Part shown: positions 44,322 to 54,259 of the stretch, piece after piece | Numbering within the stretch: the first letter of the stretch is position 1 | Layout: each line of letters starts with the position of its first letter | NCBI RefSeq assembly: GCF_002198735.1 | Contig: NZ_MWLO01000117.1 | Coordinates: 1-64,000, forward strand | Length of the DNA: 64,000 bases | Origin: Ideonella sp. A 288 | GTDB lineage: Bacteria > Pseudomonadota > Gammaproteobacteria > Burkholderiales > Burkholderiaceae_C | Direction of reading: 5' to 3' | Notes under the pieces: generated by a model | Told to the model about the DNA's origin: nothing | Databases searched by the model: none | What the model saw: only the letters and a program-made list of their open reading frames with translations | Made by a program: the position numbers and the translations under genes

Positions 44322-45236
44322 ATGCACGACGCACCCACCATCGCACTGACCAAGAGCGACATCACGCTCTTCCAGAACCTGGGCGGTCCGGGGCGCCGAC
44401 CCTGCCTGATCCTTTACAGCGGCGCCGACACCGGGCGCCCTTTCGCGCTCGACGCCGGGCGGGTGGTCATCGGCCGCGCGCCCGATGCGGCGGTCCACAT
44501 CGACAGCCCGGGCCTGAGCCGGCGCCATGCCGAATTGACGGTGAGCGACGAGGCCGTCACGCTGCGCGACCTGGGGTCGTTCAACGGCACGCATGTCAAC
44601 GACCGCCGCATCGACGGCGAGGTGGCGCTGCGCGAAGGCGATCTGGTGCGCCTGGGCGACCTGCTGTTCAAGTTCTACGAGCACCACAGCCTCGACGCCG
44701 CGCTGCACGACCGCGTCTACCGCCTTGCCACCATCGACGCCGGCACCGAGGTCTTCAACCGCCGCTACCTGTTCGACACGCTGCGGCGCGAGTTTCGCCT
44801 GGCCAAGGGTGACCGGCGGGCGCTGAGCGTGGTCTGCTACGACCTCGACCATTTCAAGGCTGTCAACGACACCTACGGCCACCCGGCCGGCGACAAGGTG
44901 CTGCGCGAGAGCGCCACCGCCGTGCGCCATGCACTGATGGGCGTGGGCGTTCTGGGCCGCCTGGGGGGCGAGGAGTTCGCGGTGGTCCTGCCGCATGTCG
45001 AGCATGGCCCGGCCACCGAATTGGCCGAACGCCTGCGCGCGACCGTGGCCGACCATGTGTTCGTGCTGCCGGCGCCGGGTGCGCCGGCCGGTGCCACCGC
45101 CGTGCACCGCCAGACCATCTCGCTGGGCGTGGCCTCGTTGACCGAGACCATGCAGGAGGTCATCGACCTCTTCGAGGCCGCCGATCGCCGGCTTTATGCC
45201 GCCAAGGCGGGCGGTCGCGACCGAGTGGGTTCGTAG
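44322..45236 (+). CDS. FHA-GGDEF diguanylate cyclase
   Basis: It is predicted to make cyclic-di-GMP under control of a phosphothreonine-binding domain. In 304 residues, FHA covers about 46-112 (VVIGRAPDAAVHID, GLSRRHAEL, SFNGTHVN) and GGDEF about 135-300, with intact GGEEF at 215-219. No RxxD inhibitory site stands five residues upstream (MGVGVLGRL), so product inhibition through it is unlikely. There is no membrane helix or EAL domain. A cognate Ser/Thr kinase is not in the window. It converges with argG only seven bases away. Confidence 0.92.
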   Translation: MHDAPTIALTKSDITLFQNLGGPGRRPCLILYSGADTGRPFALDAGRVVIGRAPDAAVHIDSPGLSRRHAELTVSDEAVTLRDLGSFNGTHVNDRRIDGEVALREGDLVRLGDLLFKFYEHHSLDAALHDRVYRLATIDAGTEVFNRRYLFDTLRREFRLAKGDRRALSVVCYDLDHFKAVNDTYGHPAGDKVLRESATAVRHALMGVGVLGRLGGEEFAVVLPHVEHGPATELAERLRATVADHVFVLPAPGAPAGATAVHRQTISLGVASLTETMQEVIDLFEAADRRLYAAKAGGRDRVGS

Positions 45237-45243
45237 CCCGCGT

Positions 45244-46629
<1,386 letters not shown>

Positions 46630-47523
46630 TTATCGTCGGTCGACCGGTCCGGTCGGCCGCCGCGGCAGCAGCCCGGTGGCCAGGGCGGTGCCGGCCAGGA
46701 TGACCGCACAGCCCAGCACCATCGGCACCGTGAGGCGCTCGCCCAGGAACACCGCCCCCCAGGCCACCGCGAACGCGGGCACCAGGTAGGTGACGGTCAT
46801 CGCGAAGGCCGGGCCGGCGTGGGCAATGAGGCGGAAGTACAGGATGTAGGCCAACCCGGTGCACAGCGCGGACAGCGCCGCCAGCATGGCCCACGCCTGC
46901 AGGCCGGGTGGTGTGGCGGGCCAGGTGAGGGCGGCCGGTGCGGCCAGGGCGAGCGCGGCGAACAACTGGCTGCCGGTGGCCACGGCCAGCGATGGCACGC
47001 CCGACAAGCGCCGCCGCGTGAAACTGGCCGAGAAGCCGTACAGCAACGGTGCGGCCAGGCAGGCGGCCACCGCCAGGGCCGGGCCGCCGGCGGCGGTGTC
47101 GCCGGCTTTCACCCAGGCCAATGCGCTGACGCCGCCGAAGCCGGTCAGCAGCCCGGCCACACGCCAGGCGGTGAGAGATTCGCGCAGCCACAGCCACGCG
47201 ATCAGCGCGCCGAACAGCGGCGTGGCGGCATTGAACACCGCGGCCAGCCCACCGGTGAGGTGCAGGGCGGCGTAGCCGAACAGCGCGAAGGGCAGGGCCG
47301 AGTTGGCCAGGCCCACCACCAGCAGGTCGGGCCAGCGCTCGATCAGCAGCCTCGACTGGCCGCGCCAGTGCAGCAAGGGCCACAGCAGAGCGGTGGCGCC
47401 GGCGACGCGCAGGGCTGCCATCGCCCACGGCCCAAAGGCGGGTGCCGTGATGCGCATGAACAGGAACGACGCGCCCCAGAGGGCGGCGAGCAGCAGCAGA
47501 TCGCGCGTGTCGGAGCGTCTCAA
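46630..47523 (-). CDS. DMT-family (EamA) transporter
   Basis: This inner-membrane permease of the drug/metabolite superfamily has 297 residues and about ten hydrophobic helices in two EamA repeats. The first begins DLLLLAALWGASFLFMRITAPAFGPWAMAALRV; the second contains AYILYFRLIAHAGPAFAMTVTYLVPAFAVAWGAVFLGE. The likely start is TTG at 47523, which overlaps the ogt stop as TTGA and has GAGGGG close upstream. No ATG is available before the first helix. Substrate unknown. Confidence 0.87.
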   Translation of the reverse strand: MRRSDTRDLLLLAALWGASFLFMRITAPAFGPWAMAALRVAGATALLWPLLHWRGQSRLLIERWPDLLVVGLANSALPFALFGYAALHLTGGLAAVFNAATPLFGALIAWLWLRESLTAWRVAGLLTGFGGVSALAWVKAGDTAAGGPALAVAACLAAPLLYGFSASFTRRRLSGVPSLAVATGSQLFAALALAAPAALTWPATPPGLQAWAMLAALSALCTGLAYILYFRLIAHAGPAFAMTVTYLVPAFAVAWGAVFLGERLTVPMVLGCAVILAGTALATGLLPRRPTGPVDRR

Positions 47524-48056
47524 GGAGACCCCTCGGACTGGCGCGGTGCCGCCGCGCCCGGCAGCGCCACGTCTTCGAGCCGCAGCAGTGCCCGCTTGCG
47601 GTCCAGCCCGCCGGCATAGCCGGTGAGGGCGCCGGACGCGCCCAGCACGCGGTGGCAGGGCACCAGCACCGACACCGGGTTGCGGCCGATGGCCGCGCCG
47701 GCGGCACGCACCGCGGCTGGCGAGCCGGCCTGCCCGGCGATGGCGGCGTAGGTGCTGGCGTGGCCACGGGGCAGGGCCCGCAGCGCCCGCCAGACGGCGC
47801 GCTGGAACGGGGTGCCGTGCAGGTCGAGCGGCAGGTCGCGCAGCGGATCGGCATCCCCCGAGAAATAACGCGCCAACGCCAGGTCCGCGGCCTTCAGCCA
47901 GCGGTGACCCGGCTGGGTCGGCACCACCAGCGGCCCGGGGTGGTGCGCCTGGCCGTCGAACCACAGGCCGGCCAGGCCCTCGGCGGAGGCGGCGGCGGTC
48001 ATCGGGCCGAGTGGCGTCTCCAGCCGCGCCTGGGCAACGAGTCGGGGATGGGTCAT
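47520..48056 (-). CDS. ogt: Methylated-DNA-protein-cysteine methyltransferase
   Basis: It removes alkyl groups from O6-alkylguanine by irreversible transfer to a cysteine. The 178 residues contain the helix-turn-helix region (GTPFQRAVWRALRALPRGHASTYAAIA) and acceptor C134 in VPCHRV. ATG 48056 is chosen because GGAG stands seven bases upstream; a GTG at 48083 would add nine residues. It starts 13 bases after the Ada-AlkA gene, so the two alkylation-repair genes are co-transcribed. Confidence 0.93.
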   Translation of the reverse strand: MTHPRLVAQARLETPLGPMTAAASAEGLAGLWFDGQAHHPGPLVVPTQPGHRWLKAADLALARYFSGDADPLRDLPLDLHGTPFQRAVWRALRALPRGHASTYAAIAGQAGSPAAVRAAGAAIGRNPVSVLVPCHRVLGASGALTGYAGGLDRKRALLRLEDVALPGAAAPRQSEGSP

Positions 48057-48069
48057 GGCATCTCTCCAA

Positions 48070-49578
48070 TCAGGGGTGGCCACGGTCGGCCACGGTGCCC
48101 GCGGGGCGTGGGGTGTCGGCCTCCTGGCCCTCCAGCGTCAGCCACAGGCGCATCACGGCGTAGGCGCGCCAGGGGCGCCAGGCCTCGGCGCGGGCGGCCG
48201 CCTCGGCGACGTCGCGCGTGCCCAGGGCCTTGAGGATGCCGATGTCGGTGGCCGGCCAGGCGTCGGGCCAGGCCAGGGCCCGCATGGCGATCAGTTGTGC
48301 GCTCCAGTCGCCGATGCCGGGCAGGGCGCGCAGTGCATCCAGCGTGTCCTGCAGTGGCGCGGCGCGGTGCAGGCGCAGGCGGCCCGCGGCGACCTCGGTG
48401 GCCAGGGCCTGCAAGGCCCGCACGCGCTGGCGCACGATGCCCAGGGTGCCGATGTCCTCGGGCGCGGCAGTGGCCAGGGCCGTCGCCGATGGGAACAGGC
48501 GGTCCAGCCCGGCAAACGGCGTGGCCACCGGGGCGCCGAAGCGCTGCACCAGCCGTTGGGTCAGCGTGCGCGCGGCGGCCACGGTGACCTGCTGGCCCAG
48601 CACCACACGCACCGCCGTTTCGAACCCATCGGGCCCACTGGGCAGGCGCACGCCTGGCCGGGGCGCAGCGCCGATGCCGGCGATGACCGGGTCGATCCGC
48701 GATGGCTCGGCATCGAGGTCGAAGGCCTGGCGCAGCCGCGACAGCAGCGTGCCGAGGGCAGGCACGAGCGTCGGCGCCACGGTGAGGTGCAGTTCGCAGC
48801 GGTCCGGCACGAAGCGCGCCTCGAACCACCCGGCCAGCGTCTGGCCCGCGTGCTCGATGGCCAGCGTGCGGCGCAGCGCCAGGCCATCGACCGACTCGAC
48901 GCCGTCGATCGCGCGGCGGCGGAAGAAGCCGAGCACGCCGTCGATGTCGTAGGGCGGGCGCCAGGCCAGGCGCAGCGTCGTGCCCTCGTGGGCATCGGAC
49001 GGCGTGCGTTGCGGCCCGGCCTTGCGCAATGCCGTCGGGCTCATGCGGTAGCGTTCGGCGAACAAGGCATTGAACCGCCGCAGGCTGCCGAAGCCGGCGG
49101 CCAGGGCCACCTGGGTCACCGGCAATGCGGTGTCGGTGAGCAACTGCTTGCACAGCAGCAGCCGGCGTGTGCTGAGGTAGTCCACCGGCGACACGCCGTG
49201 CACCTGCGCGAACAGCCGCCGCAGGTGCCGGTCGGTCACCCCCAGGCGCGCCGCGACCAACGGCAGCGGTGCGTCTTCGCCGTCGTGGGCGGCCTGGTCC
49301 AGCAGGGCCGCCGCTTGCGTGGCCAGGGCCTGCGGCGAATCCACCAGCGACAGCCCCGGAGCCAGTTCGGGCCGGCAGCGCAGGCATGGCCGAAAGCCTG
49401 CGGCCTCGGCTGCCGCGGCGTGGCCGAAGAAGCGGCAGTTCTCCTGGCGTGGCGTGCGCACGCGACACACCGGGCGGCAGTAGATGCCGGTGGACGTGAC
49501 GCCGACGAACAGCCGCCCGTCGAAGCGGGCATCGTGGGTCTGCAGCGCACGGTAGGCGGCGTCGTCCTGGAGCGTCAT
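48070..49578 (-). CDS. alkA: Ada-type regulator fused to AlkA 3-methyladenine DNA glycosylase
   Basis: This bifunctional alkylation-response protein has 502 residues. The Ada zinc domain has C34, C38, C65 and C68 with the same spacing as E. coli Ada C38, C42, C69 and C72, so C34 is the likely methylphosphotriester acceptor. An AraC-type DNA-binding region follows (VTDRHLRRLFAQVHGVSPVDYL). The AlkA part has VRVVLGQQVTVAAARTL and the helix-hairpin-helix LPGIGDWSAQLIAMRALAWPDAWPATD. The Ogt domain of classical Ada is separate, in the next gene. ATG 49578 fits the family start. Confidence 0.9.
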   Translation of the reverse strand: MTLQDDAAYRALQTHDARFDGRLFVGVTSTGIYCRPVCRVRTPRQENCRFFGHAAAAEAAGFRPCLRCRPELAPGLSLVDSPQALATQAAALLDQAAHDGEDAPLPLVAARLGVTDRHLRRLFAQVHGVSPVDYLSTRRLLLCKQLLTDTALPVTQVALAAGFGSLRRFNALFAERYRMSPTALRKAGPQRTPSDAHEGTTLRLAWRPPYDIDGVLGFFRRRAIDGVESVDGLALRRTLAIEHAGQTLAGWFEARFVPDRCELHLTVAPTLVPALGTLLSRLRQAFDLDAEPSRIDPVIAGIGAAPRPGVRLPSGPDGFETAVRVVLGQQVTVAAARTLTQRLVQRFGAPVATPFAGLDRLFPSATALATAAPEDIGTLGIVRQRVRALQALATEVAAGRLRLHRAAPLQDTLDALRALPGIGDWSAQLIAMRALAWPDAWPATDIGILKALGTRDVAEAAARAEAWRPWRAYAVMRLWLTLEGQEADTPRPAGTVADRGHP

Positions 49579-49712
49579 GGCCCGATGATAGGCAGGTGCC
49601 GGACGGGCACTCGCCGTTTCCGGACCTGTGCACCGAGACCCGGCCGGCGCGGTCCGTGGTCGCGCGGGCCGCTCCGTAGAATGAGGCGGCACATCGACAG
49701 GAACCCCTCGCC

Positions 49713-51116
49713 ATGCAAGTACAAGCCTCGGCCTTCAAGGCCTACGACATCCGCGGCATCGTCGGTGCCGGCATCGACGAAAGCTTCGCCGAGCACCTGG
49801 GCCGGGCCTTCGGCAGCGAGGCGATGGCGGCTGGGGAAAAGGCCGTGGCCGTGGGGCGCGACGGTCGCTTGTCTGGCGCGGGCCTGGTGGCCGCGCTGGC
49901 CCGCGGCCTGGCGTCCACCGGGCTGGACGTGGTGGACCTCGGCGCCGTGACGACGCCGATGCTGTACTACGTGGCCGCCACCCGCGGCAAGCACGGCTGC
50001 CGCAGCGGCATCCAGGTCACCGGCAGCCACAACCCGAAGGACTACAACGGTTTCAAGATGGTGCTCGGTGGCCGGGCCATCTATGGCGACGACATCCAGC
50101 GCCTGCGCCAGCGCATGGAGGACGAGGACTACACGTCGGCCCGAGGCCGCATTGCGGCCATGGACATCGTGCCCGAGTATGCCCACCGCATCACCAGCGA
50201 TTGCAGGCTGTCACGGCCGATGAAGGTCGTCGTCGATTCGGGCAATGGCATTCCTGGCGCCACGGCGCCGGCCATCCTGCGCGCGCTGGGCTGCGAGGTG
50301 ATCGACCTGTATTCGCGCGTCGATGGCGATTTTCCCAACCACCACCCAGATCCCAGCAAGCCAGAGAACCTGGCCGACCTGATCAAGGTGGTCAACGCGA
50401 CCGAGGCCGAGATCGGCTTAGCCTTCGACGGCGACGGCGACCGTCTCGGTGTGGTCACCCGGGGCGGCAACATCATCTACCCCGACCGGCAGATCATGCT
50501 GTTCGCGCGGGACATCCTGTCGCGCCACCCGGGCGGCCAGATCATCTTCGACGTGAAGTGCTCGCAGCGCCTGCCGGTGGCCATCCGCGAGGCCGGCGGT
50601 GTGCCGGTGCTCTGGAAGACGGGGCACTCGCTGATCAAGGCCAAGCTCAAGGAAATCGGCGCGCCGTTCGCAGGCGAGATGAGCGGCCACATCTTCTTCG
50701 GCGAACGCTGGTACGGCTTCGACGATGCGATGTACACCGCCGGCCGCCTGCTCGAGATCCTGAGCCGCAGCGACGACCCCAGTGCCGTGCTCGATGCGCT
50801 GCCCACCAGCTTCAACACGCCCGAACTCAATGTGCCCTGCGCCGAGGGCGAGCACCACCGTCTGGTGGCCGAACTGCAGGCCCGCGTGGCCGACGGTCGC
50901 ATGCGCTTCCCCGGCGGCGAGGTGGGCACCATCGACGGCCTGCGGGTCGACTTCACCGATGGCTTCGGACTGATCCGCGCCTCCAACACCACGCCGGTGC
51001 TGGTGTTGCGTTTCGAGGGACACACAGCCGACGCGCTGCACCGCATCGAGACACAGTTCATGGCGGCGCTGCGCGAGCTCAAGCCCGACGCGCAGGTGGC
51101 GCAGGCGGCGCATTGA
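49713..51116 (+). CDS. Phosphomannomutase/phosphoglucomutase
   Basis: It interconverts hexose-6- and hexose-1-phosphates for sugar nucleotide and envelope polysaccharide synthesis. The 467 residues resemble AlgC. They show AFKAYDIRG at the N-terminus, phosphoserine S105 in TGSHNPKDYNGFK, metal loop FDGDGDRLGVV, sugar loop GEMSGHIFF and phosphate loop RASNTTPVLVLRFE. A TAGAAT at 49677-49682 is a candidate -10. Glucose versus mannose preference cannot be told. waaA follows 78 bases later. Confidence 0.91.
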   Translation: MQVQASAFKAYDIRGIVGAGIDESFAEHLGRAFGSEAMAAGEKAVAVGRDGRLSGAGLVAALARGLASTGLDVVDLGAVTTPMLYYVAATRGKHGCRSGIQVTGSHNPKDYNGFKMVLGGRAIYGDDIQRLRQRMEDEDYTSARGRIAAMDIVPEYAHRITSDCRLSRPMKVVVDSGNGIPGATAPAILRALGCEVIDLYSRVDGDFPNHHPDPSKPENLADLIKVVNATEAEIGLAFDGDGDRLGVVTRGGNIIYPDRQIMLFARDILSRHPGGQIIFDVKCSQRLPVAIREAGGVPVLWKTGHSLIKAKLKEIGAPFAGEMSGHIFFGERWYGFDDAMYTAGRLLEILSRSDDPSAVLDALPTSFNTPELNVPCAEGEHHRLVAELQARVADGRMRFPGGEVGTIDGLRVDFTDGFGLIRASNTTPVLVLRFEGHTADALHRIETQFMAALRELKPDAQVAQAAH

Positions 51117-51194
51117 TCTGGCAGGTCGGCGCGCCATGTCGCGGTCCGACCGGCCCGGCGGCGTCGTCCGGGGTGCCGGCTTGAAGGCCCCCCG

Positions 51195-52490
51195 GTGAGC
51201 GCGGTGCCGCAGCGCGCGGCGCGTGCCCTGTACGCCGCCCTGCTGCGCGCGGCCACGCCGCTGTACCTGCTGCGCCTGTGGCGGCGCGGGGCGCGCGAGC
51301 CGGGCTACCGCCTGGCCCTGGGCGAGCGGCTCGGCGTCTACCGTGGCGAGCCGCCGCCACCAGGGGCGCTCTGGCTGCACGCGGTGTCGCTGGGCGAGAC
51401 GCGCGCGGCCGCGCCCCTGGTGGCCGCCCTGCGCGAGCAGCAGCCCTCGATTCGCCTGTTGCTGACCCACGGCACCGCCACCGGCCGCGCCGCCGGCCAG
51501 TCGCTGCTGCGGCCAGGCGACCTGCAGGCCTGGCTGCCCTACGACACGCCTGGGGCGGCACGCCGATTCCTGCGGCGCTTTCGCCCGTCGGCCGGCGTGT
51601 TGATGGAGACGGAACTCTGGCCGGCGTTGATGCACGAGGCCGAGCGGGCCGGCGTGCCGATGGTGCTGGCCAACGCCCGGCTGAGCGAGCGCAGCGCGCG
51701 CAAGGGCCGCCGCCTGGCCGCCCTGCTGCACCCGGCGGCCCGGCGCCTGACGCTGGCGCTGGCCCAGACCGCCATCGATGCGCAGCGCCTGCGTGATGCC
51801 GGCGCGCCGCAGGTCGTCGTCGGGGGCAACCTCAAGTTCGACATGACACCGCCGCTGGCGTTGCTGGAACGCGGCCGTGCCTGGCGGCAGGCCGCGGGCC
51901 GGCCGGTGGTGCTGGCGGCCGTCACCCGCGAGGGCGAAGAGGCGCCACTGCTGGAAGCCTGGTGCCGGACGGCCGCGCCACGACCGCTGCTGCTGATCGT
52001 GCCGCGCCATCCGCAGCGCTTCGACGAGGTGGCGGCGCTGGTGGCATCGGCCGGCCTGAGCGTGGTGCGCCGCAGCCAGTGGGGCGACGGGCCGCCGGCG
52101 GAGGCGATGCAGGCCGATGTGTGGCTGGGCGACTCGATGGGCGAGATGCCGCTGTACTACGCCTGTGCCGACGTGGCGCTGCTGGGCGGCAGCTTCGCGC
52201 CGCTGGGCGGGCAGAACCTGATCGAGGCCGCCGCCTGTGGCTGCCCGGTGGTGATGGGCCCGCACACCTTCAACTTTGCCCAGGCGGCCGAGCAGGCGCT
52301 GGCGGCCGGTGCAGCCCTGAGGGTGGCGGACATCGTGGCTGGTGTCGACGCGGCGCTGGCGATGACGCTCGATCCGCAGCGCGAGGATTGGGTGCGCCGG
52401 TCGCTGGACTTTGCCGCCGCGCACCGCGGTGCTGCGCAGCAGATGGCGCAGCGCATCCTGTCGCTGGCGTCGGTGCCGCCCGCGCGGTGA
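51195..52490 (+). CDS. waaA: 3-deoxy-D-manno-octulosonic acid (Kdo) transferase
   Basis: It transfers Kdo from CMP-Kdo to lipid IVA in lipopolysaccharide core assembly at the inner membrane. The 431 residues contain GALWLHAVSLGETRAAAPLV, LLTHGTATGRAAG, VLMETELWPALMHEAERAGVPMVLANARLSERS and the nucleotide-sugar region LGGSFAPLGGQNLIEAAACGCPVVMGPHTFNF. The start is GTG at 51195. It converges with tolC, 30 bases apart. Confidence 0.94.
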   Translation: MSAVPQRAARALYAALLRAATPLYLLRLWRRGAREPGYRLALGERLGVYRGEPPPPGALWLHAVSLGETRAAAPLVAALREQQPSIRLLLTHGTATGRAAGQSLLRPGDLQAWLPYDTPGAARRFLRRFRPSAGVLMETELWPALMHEAERAGVPMVLANARLSERSARKGRRLAALLHPAARRLTLALAQTAIDAQRLRDAGAPQVVVGGNLKFDMTPPLALLERGRAWRQAAGRPVVLAAVTREGEEAPLLEAWCRTAAPRPLLLIVPRHPQRFDEVAALVASAGLSVVRRSQWGDGPPAEAMQADVWLGDSMGEMPLYYACADVALLGGSFAPLGGQNLIEAAACGCPVVMGPHTFNFAQAAEQALAAGAALRVADIVAGVDAALAMTLDPQREDWVRRSLDFAAAHRGAAQQMAQRILSLASVPPAR

Positions 52491-52520
52491 CCCGACAACA
52501 GCCCCAGCGGCCGCGCGGGA

Positions 52521-53867
52521 TCAGCGGGCCAACAACGCGTCGGCGGCGGTCACGTCCTGCGGCATCAGCTGCCCAGAGGCCTGGCGCAGCCGCAGGCCGG
52601 TCAGGATGACGTCGTAGCGCGCCTTGGCCAGGTCTCGTTTGGTCTGGAACAGCTGGCTCTGGGCGTTCAGCACGTCGAGGTTGACGCGCACTCCGACCTT
52701 GTAGCCCAGCTGCGTGGCCTCGAGGGCCAGCTTGGTGGACGCCTCGGCCGCTTCGAGCGCCTTCACCTGCGCCTTCAACGACTGCAGGCCGAAATAGGCC
52801 TGGCGAGTGCCCTGGGCCACGGCGCGTCGGGCCGCCTCGAGGTCGTTGCGGGCCTTCTCTTCCAGCACCACGGTTTCCTTGATGCGGTTCTCGACCGCGT
52901 AGCCGGTGAACAGCGGCCAGTTCATCTGCACGCCGATGCTGCCGGTGCGGGTGCTGCCGGGGCGGCCCCCGGCCGAGGTGACCGCGGCGCCGGCGCTGTG
53001 GCTGTCGGAGAGCGACCCGACGAGGTCGACGGTGGGCAGCTTGCCGGCCTGCGCCTTGGCGGTTTCGAGCCGCGCGACCTCCTGGCCGAGCCGTGCGCGA
53101 CGCACGCTGGGGTGGGCACCGTCGGCGGCGCTGACCCACTCGTCCGCGTTGGCGGGCTGGGTGTCGGGCAGCACCACCGGCACCACCAGCGGCCGAGGCT
53201 CGACGCCGGTGCGGCCCACCAGCACGTCGAGCGCGATGCGCTTGGTGCGCAGGTCGTTGTCGGCCTGGATCTCCTGGGCGGTGCCCAGGTCGAAGCGGGC
53301 CTGCGCCTCGCGCGTGTCGGTGATGGTGGCCGTGCCGACCTCGAAGTTGCGCTTGGCCGAGGCCAGCTGCTCCGAGATGAAGGTCTTGTTGGTCTGGGCC
53401 GTGACCAGGGTGTCCTGGGCCGCCAGCACGTCGAAGTAGGCCTGCGACAGGCGAATGATCAGGTCCTGCTCGGCGATCTCGAGTTCGGCCTTGGCCACTT
53501 CCACCGAGCGGCGGGCCTGCTCGATCGTGGCGCCGTTGGCCTTGTTGTACAGCGGGTGCCGCCCCTGCAGGGACAGCTGCTCGTTGCTGCTGTTGACGCT
53601 GGTGCTGGCCGGGGTCTGGATGTCACCGCGGCTGATCGATCCCGACAACGATGCCGATGGCAGGCGCAGCGACTCGACTTGCGCGGCCCGGTACTGGGCC
53701 GAATCGGCCAGCGCCCGCGCGGACAGATAGGTGGCGTCGTAGGCCCGCGCTGCTTCGTAGAGCGCCTGCAACCCTTGGGCCTGGGCCCCTCCCGCCAGGC
53801 ACAACGCGGCCGCAGCCAGGGCCACGCGCAGGCGGGGGAAGGTCGGAGACGGGGTTGGCTTGGGCAT
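52521..53867 (-). CDS. tolC: Outer membrane efflux protein TolC
   Basis: This outer-membrane channel couples to inner-membrane pumps. The 448 residues have a signal peptide ending near AGGAQA, then QGLQALYEAARAYDATYLSARA and two repeats of long helices with strands typical of TolC. Examples are SQAYFDVLAAQDTLVTAQTNKTFISEQL and RQAYFGLQSLKAQVKALEAAEASTKLALEATQLGYKVGVRVNLDVLNAQ. It is the last gene of a same-strand series tetR-MFP-RND-pcm-rhodanese-tolC, 48 bases after rhodanese. A perfect palindrome in that gap may give it separate control. Confidence 0.93.
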   Translation of the reverse strand: MPKPTPSPTFPRLRVALAAAALCLAGGAQAQGLQALYEAARAYDATYLSARALADSAQYRAAQVESLRLPSASLSGSISRGDIQTPASTSVNSSNEQLSLQGRHPLYNKANGATIEQARRSVEVAKAELEIAEQDLIIRLSQAYFDVLAAQDTLVTAQTNKTFISEQLASAKRNFEVGTATITDTREAQARFDLGTAQEIQADNDLRTKRIALDVLVGRTGVEPRPLVVPVVLPDTQPANADEWVSAADGAHPSVRRARLGQEVARLETAKAQAGKLPTVDLVGSLSDSHSAGAAVTSAGGRPGSTRTGSIGVQMNWPLFTGYAVENRIKETVVLEEKARNDLEAARRAVAQGTRQAYFGLQSLKAQVKALEAAEASTKLALEATQLGYKVGVRVNLDVLNAQSQLFQTKRDLAKARYDVILTGLRLRQASGQLMPQDVTAADALLAR

Positions 53868-53901
53868 GGGCGATGTCCTCGTGAACGGGGGATGGATCTT
53901 G

Positions 53902-53915
53902 TACCCTGTAGGGTA
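53902..53915. promoter_or_regulatory. Perfect palindrome upstream of tolC
   Basis: TACCCT-GT-AGGGTA lies between the rhodanese stop (53916) and the tolC start (53867). It looks like a compact operator for a dimeric regulator, possibly metal- or sulfur-responsive in style. No cognate regulator is identified. Confidence 0.5.
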
Positions 53916-54251
53916 TCAGTATCTCGGCACGGACGGGTCGACCTGAATCGACCAGGCGTCGATGCCACCGGCGACGTTGTACACATCGGCATAGCCTTGC
54001 TGCAACAGGTATGCGACGCAATGCATGCTGCGCATGCCGTGATGACACAAGGCGAGGATGGGCTGCGCCGGGTCGAGTTCATCCAACCGGCCCGGCAGGT
54101 CGTTGATCGGGATGTGCACTGTCGGGGTGCCGGGCAGGTCGAGCCGGGCCAGGGCCAGTTCCCAGGGTTCGCGGACGTCCAGCAGCACTGGCCGCGACCC
54201 CGCCGCACCGCGGATGAACGCGTGGAGCGAGGCGACGGGCAACTGCTGCAT
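53916..54251 (-). CDS. Rhodanese-like sulfurtransferase
   Basis: This 111-residue single-domain rhodanese transfers sulfane sulfur through a cysteine persulfide. The fold landmarks RPVLLDVREPWELALARLDLP, HIPINDL and VYNVAGGIDAWS are present. The active loop is C69-HHGMRS, and C77 is a second cysteine. No signal peptide is present. It lies eight bases after pcm and 48 before tolC, an order common in Burkholderiales; why it accompanies tolC is unclear. Confidence 0.92.
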   Translation of the reverse strand: MQQLPVASLHAFIRGAAGSRPVLLDVREPWELALARLDLPGTPTVHIPINDLPGRLDELDPAQPILALCHHGMRSMHCVAYLLQQGYADVYNVAGGIDAWSIQVDPSVPRY

Positions 54252-54259
54252 CGGTGCGG

